Below, in pieces: positions 61,076 through 64,000 of a stretch of DNA of 64,000 nucleotides. The notes beneath the pieces were generated by a model, which was not told the DNA's origin, did not search any database, and saw only the letters and a list, made by a program, of their open reading frames with translations. Every line of letters begins with the position of its first letter. Position 1 is the first letter of the stretch. A program made the translations under genes and the position numbers. The DNA is from Adineta vaga (taxonomy: Eukaryota; Rotifera), in NCBI GenBank assembly GCA_021613535.1, contig CP075496.1:8246001-8310000 (forward strand), read 5' to 3'.

Positions 61076-62464
61076 ATGGCTTCAAACTTATTACCAACGC
61101 AGAGAGACAATGATTCACCATTTCAAGGACTTAAAGAACAACCACTTGTTCCTTTAGTACGTGCAATTCAACCATTACTTGCGATTGTTCCGGACATAAA
61201 ACAAATGATAGTTGTAATTCAGCAGAAATGTACTGAATTAGTCGATGCTCTTTCGTCAGATGAAGTAGGTTCAATTTTACTTTACACATTCCGATCGAAA
61301 AAATCTCAGTCTTCATTCCGTTCAATTCTTAATAAAACACTTCGATCACAAGTTCACGAAAATATCTTTCCTTGGTTTCTTTATCTTCGATTATTTCTTA
61401 GTGCTCTATCAAAACTTCCATCCGTACCATTTCATACAGTCTATCGTGGAATTAAAGACAATGTTCTTGACGATTATTCGAAAGATGAGAAAACTATCTG
61501 GTGGAGTTTTATATCTTGTAAATCATCTCTTCAAGCGGCTGAAAAACTTTTCGATGGAAATAATGCTAAAACAATTTTTATTATCGAATGTGATATGGCT
61601 AAAGATGTTAGTAAATATTCTCAAGATGAAAATGAAATTTTACTATTTCCGGCACGGCATTTTGAAGTTATATCATTGGTAGAATTTAGAAATCAACTGA
61701 ATCTTATTCAATTGAGAGAAATTCAAGCAGAACCTCCTCTTATTGAAATACCATCGGTGACTTTCATTGATCGATCAGTAATAGAATCTTCAAATCAAAG
61801 TTCTTCTAAGCATCGTCTCGAATATTTCATAGATCAATATTCTCTACACGCAAAAATACATTTAATCGAACAACGAATCGTTGACGACGAAGTACCAATT
61901 ATTGTTAAACATGCAATTATTAAAAAGCAATGTAAAGGATTATTATTATCAAAAAATCTGATTACAGCATCTGGTTTATCATCTCTCGTTACAGAATTGA
62001 AGGAAAATAAAACACTGGAATTTCTCAGTCTTTCACACAATCATTTAGGTGATAGAGGTGCAAAATCTTTAGCAAATATACTATCTGTTGATACTTGTCA
62101 TCTTAGTATACTTAGTCTTCATGGAACTAGACTTACTGATGAAGGTGTGCAATCTCTTTGTGATATGTTAAAGAAAAATACTAGTTTAACTTGGCTTCAC
62201 ATTGGTCAAAATAAAATTAGTGATCAAGGAGTAAAACAATTAACCAATACATTAACAAATCATAATAATGTTCTGGAAGCACTTGATCTGTCAAAGAATA
62301 AGTTAATTACTGATTCGAGTATTGATTATATTGATAAAATGTTCAAGGAAAATAACACCTTGAATACATTATGGATCAATCATTGTGATTTGTCATCGAA
62401 AGGAAAAAATAGATTGGAGCATGTTGTTAACTCATACAAACATTATTTTGTTCTTACGGTGTAA
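61076..62464 (+). CDS. ADP-ribosyltransferase fused to leucine-rich repeats
   Basis: A single exon of 462 residues. After about 110 helical residues, an ARTC-type (R-S-E class) catalytic core is visible: R124 in VYRGIK, S147 in WWSFISC, and the E-x-E pair E185/E187 in DENEILLFPARHFEV. This combination predicts NAD+ binding and mono-ADP-ribosylation, probably of arginine. The second half (about 260-450) carries ribonuclease-inhibitor-type leucine-rich repeats such as LEFLSLSHNHLGDRGAKSLA, LSILSLHGTRLTDEGVQSL and LTWLHIGQNKISDQGVKQL. There is no signal peptide, so it should act in the cytosol, with the LRR part choosing partners. The absence of introns is notable next to intron-rich genes and could reflect retroposition or ancient lateral origin. 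Confidence 0.82.
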   Translation: MASNLLPTQRDNDSPFQGLKEQPLVPLVRAIQPLLAIVPDIKQMIVVIQQKCTELVDALSSDEVGSILLYTFRSKKSQSSFRSILNKTLRSQVHENIFPWFLYLRLFLSALSKLPSVPFHTVYRGIKDNVLDDYSKDEKTIWWSFISCKSSLQAAEKLFDGNNAKTIFIIECDMAKDVSKYSQDENEILLFPARHFEVISLVEFRNQLNLIQLREIQAEPPLIEIPSVTFIDRSVIESSNQSSSKHRLEYFIDQYSLHAKIHLIEQRIVDDEVPIIVKHAIIKKQCKGLLLSKNLITASGLSSLVTELKENKTLEFLSLSHNHLGDRGAKSLANILSVDTCHLSILSLHGTRLTDEGVQSLCDMLKKNTSLTWLHIGQNKISDQGVKQLTNTLTNHNNVLEALDLSKNKLITDSSIDYIDKMFKENNTLNTLWINHCDLSSKGKNRLEHVVNSYKHYFVLTV

Positions 62465-62568
62465 ATAAATATTACTTATCTACTGTTTATTTTATTGAAA
62501 CTTAAATAAGAATATTTTCTTTAATAAATATTTTTCATACGAATTGAAAAAGTACAATTTCTTTGAGA

Positions 62569-64000
62569 TCAATAAAGTGCACAAAGTACTTGTCCTCTAT
62601 CTAAATTAGTGTTTCCTTCGAAAAGCATAGTTTTATCGTATGTTGAAACAATCTGTAAAGCATATACGTATGATGTATAAACTGTAGCCAAAGAACGAGA
62701 CACGTATGTATTCCAATTTGATTGATTATTTGGGAAAATATTATTCACATAAATTGAACTACCCAGTGAAGTTTCTATACTAACCCAAAGACGATAAGTT
62801 GGATATGCTTGAGCGATAATGATGATATCCGAAGCAAAGATTGGACTAATCAACAACCAACCTATTCCATTACATGCTGTTTGACTTGCTGAATATGTTG
62901 TCAATGCTGAACTTATTAATTGTGTACAAACCCATTGAGACGAATATTGAATAAGGATATAACCTTGTGATTCACACGGAAGACATTTATTTGCAGTTTG
63001 AGACCAAAACCATAATGGCATTTGACAAGTACAAGTACCATCTATAAAAAATTATTTTTAAAAGAGATTATGACTTCCTCTCGTTGTTTTGTTTTTGTTC
63101 ATGAATTTAGAAACTTACTGATACAAGCAAGATTTAATGCTTGTGGACATTGACTATCACTGGTACAGTTATCATTATATGTGCCTTGATTAACACACGA
63201 GGATGTACTATTTGCACCATTCCCTATTACCCATGTTTGTCCTTCATAGCAATCACATGTATACAGTTGAGATTGCAGTGGACAATCACAAGCAGGATAG
63301 GGACCGGGTAAACGACAAAAAAGTCCAACTTGTGTATCACAACTCGAATTTAGTTCACAATAACCTGTATATGTTGATACTGGTTCACATCGAGCATAGG
63401 ACCAATATGTTCCCAAAGGACAGATACATACTTGTGTGCCTGGATCACATACAAGATCAAGTTGTGTGTTACATGTCGAAGTTATACATGAAGCATGAAA
63501 TAGCGCATAAGCTATTAATAATCATATTCTCAGAATTTCCTTTGTTTATTCTAATTTTACTTACTAGTACAGCCTGAAATTGTATAATGCGTATTCGAAG
63601 GACATTGACATGTTCCATTTCTATGACAAATAAGACCTTTATCAGTCGTACATTCTTCATTTCTTAAACATATTTCATTAAGTTTTTTAACTGTTGAACA
63701 TTTCTTTTGGTTATAATTCCAATAAGTTTGACTCGAACAAAGACATGTGAATACCGTTGGACTACATGTTAAACCTGTTCCTGATAAACATTGAACTTTT
63801 CCACTAGCACATGTTTCTAAATAGGATGCCGTTTGACGAAGACGAATAAGTCCAGCTATGAGCCAAGCAATTGTCAAGGAAATAAAAAGAATCAGAAAAA
63901 ACAGAATAATAAAACGACGAGGATGAGTTGAATGTTCATAGTGCAGAAATGTATATAAACGTTTGGAACGTGACCGTTCAGTAGTTCGTTTTATTTCAGT
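62569..64000 (-). CDS. Cys-rich type II membrane protein with lectin-like C-terminus (partial)
   Basis: The 5' end lies beyond the window. The visible product has a basic cytosolic region, one membrane span (FIILFFLILFISLTIAWLIA, near 63840-63900), and several Cys-rich modules with the spacing of EB domains. Examples are CLSGTGLTCSPTVFTCLC, CTTDKGLICHRNGTCQC, LDLVCDPGTQVCICPLGTYW and CPQALNLACIDGTCTC. The final region of about 140 residues (from CESQGYILIQYSS) has W/C spacing suggestive of a C-type lectin-like fold and ends near 62569. Exons join through small introns (for example near 63520-63555 and 63050-63115). The architecture suggests a surface recognition or adhesion molecule; no specific family is named. 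Confidence 0.72.

Noticed and set aside
1-64000. Possible tRNA, rRNA, CRISPR, transposon or telomeric repeats
   Set aside because: I looked for cloverleaf B-box sequence, regular spaced repeats, transposase or reverse transcriptase motifs and G-rich telomere units; none was convincing. A tRNAscan and repeat search would settle this.

Overview
The window looks like nuclear DNA of a small invertebrate, most likely a bdelloid rotifer; this is an inference from gene content and architecture, with no marker gene to prove it. It is AT-rich, genes are close together on both strands, and most introns are about 50-65 nt with plain GT...AG ends. The conserved genes are animal ones: an insulin-type receptor kinase, a KEAP1-like protein, SCYL1, OSCP1, CEP43/FOP, the HADHA trifunctional enzyme subunit, a TBC1D10-type Rab GAP, GDPD and CALML4. 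Around them lie families typical of rotifer expansions: B-box/SPRY-like proteins in tandem, F-box and kelch remnants, a Cys-less pentameric channel, 7TM receptors, an ADP-ribosyltransferase-LRR fusion, and EGF/mucin and Cys-rich surface proteins.

Layout. 0.7-2.1 kb: decayed F-box/kelch-like remnant. 3.1-5.1 kb (+): claudin-like tetraspan and a coiled-coil protein. 5.3-7.4 kb (-): secreted EGF-trypsin protease. 7.7-8.8 kb (+): pLGIC-like channel, ending 42 bp from the convergent HADHA gene (8.9-11.8 kb, -). 12.4-14.0 kb (-): GDPD. 14.4-15.8 kb (+): CEP43/FOP. 16.6-18.8 kb (-): OSCP1. 19.4-21.1 kb (+): GT10 fucosyltransferase. 21.3-28.6 kb (-): tandem array of six B-box/SPRY-like copies, three intact and three broken. 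29.3-30.0 kb (-): CALML4-like. 30.9-32.1 kb (+): GT31-like glycosyltransferase. 32.4-34.5 kb (-): KEAP1-like. 35.3-37.0 kb (+): two membrane proteins of unknown role. 37.5-39.4 kb (+): class A GPCR. 41.1-42.8 kb (+): F-box pseudogene. 43.5-44.9 kb (-): TBC1D10. 45.1-50.6 kb (-): insulin-receptor homologue. 50.8-54.5 kb (-): SCYL1. 56.4-58.2 kb (+): mucin-like EGF membrane protein. 59.3-60.2 kb (+): second 7TM receptor. 61.1-62.5 kb (+): ART-LRR fusion. 62.6 kb to the window edge (-): Cys-rich type II membrane protein, partial.

There is no operon logic. Neighbours are functionally unrelated, except for the tandem B-box array. Several themes recur: secretory and Golgi function (SCYL1, two glycosyltransferases, TBC1D10), cilium/centrosome (CEP43, OSCP1, CALML4) and cell-surface sensing.

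The points most worth following up are the ART-LRR fusion, the B-box/SPRY-like array, a HADHA whose dehydrogenase half has lost a dinucleotide-loop glycine and the catalytic serine, a GT31 enzyme with C-terminal membrane anchors, and several single-base frameshifts in otherwise conserved genes. The frameshifts point either to residual assembly indels or to ongoing gene decay. I found no convincing tRNA, rRNA, CRISPR array, transposon or telomeric repeat.
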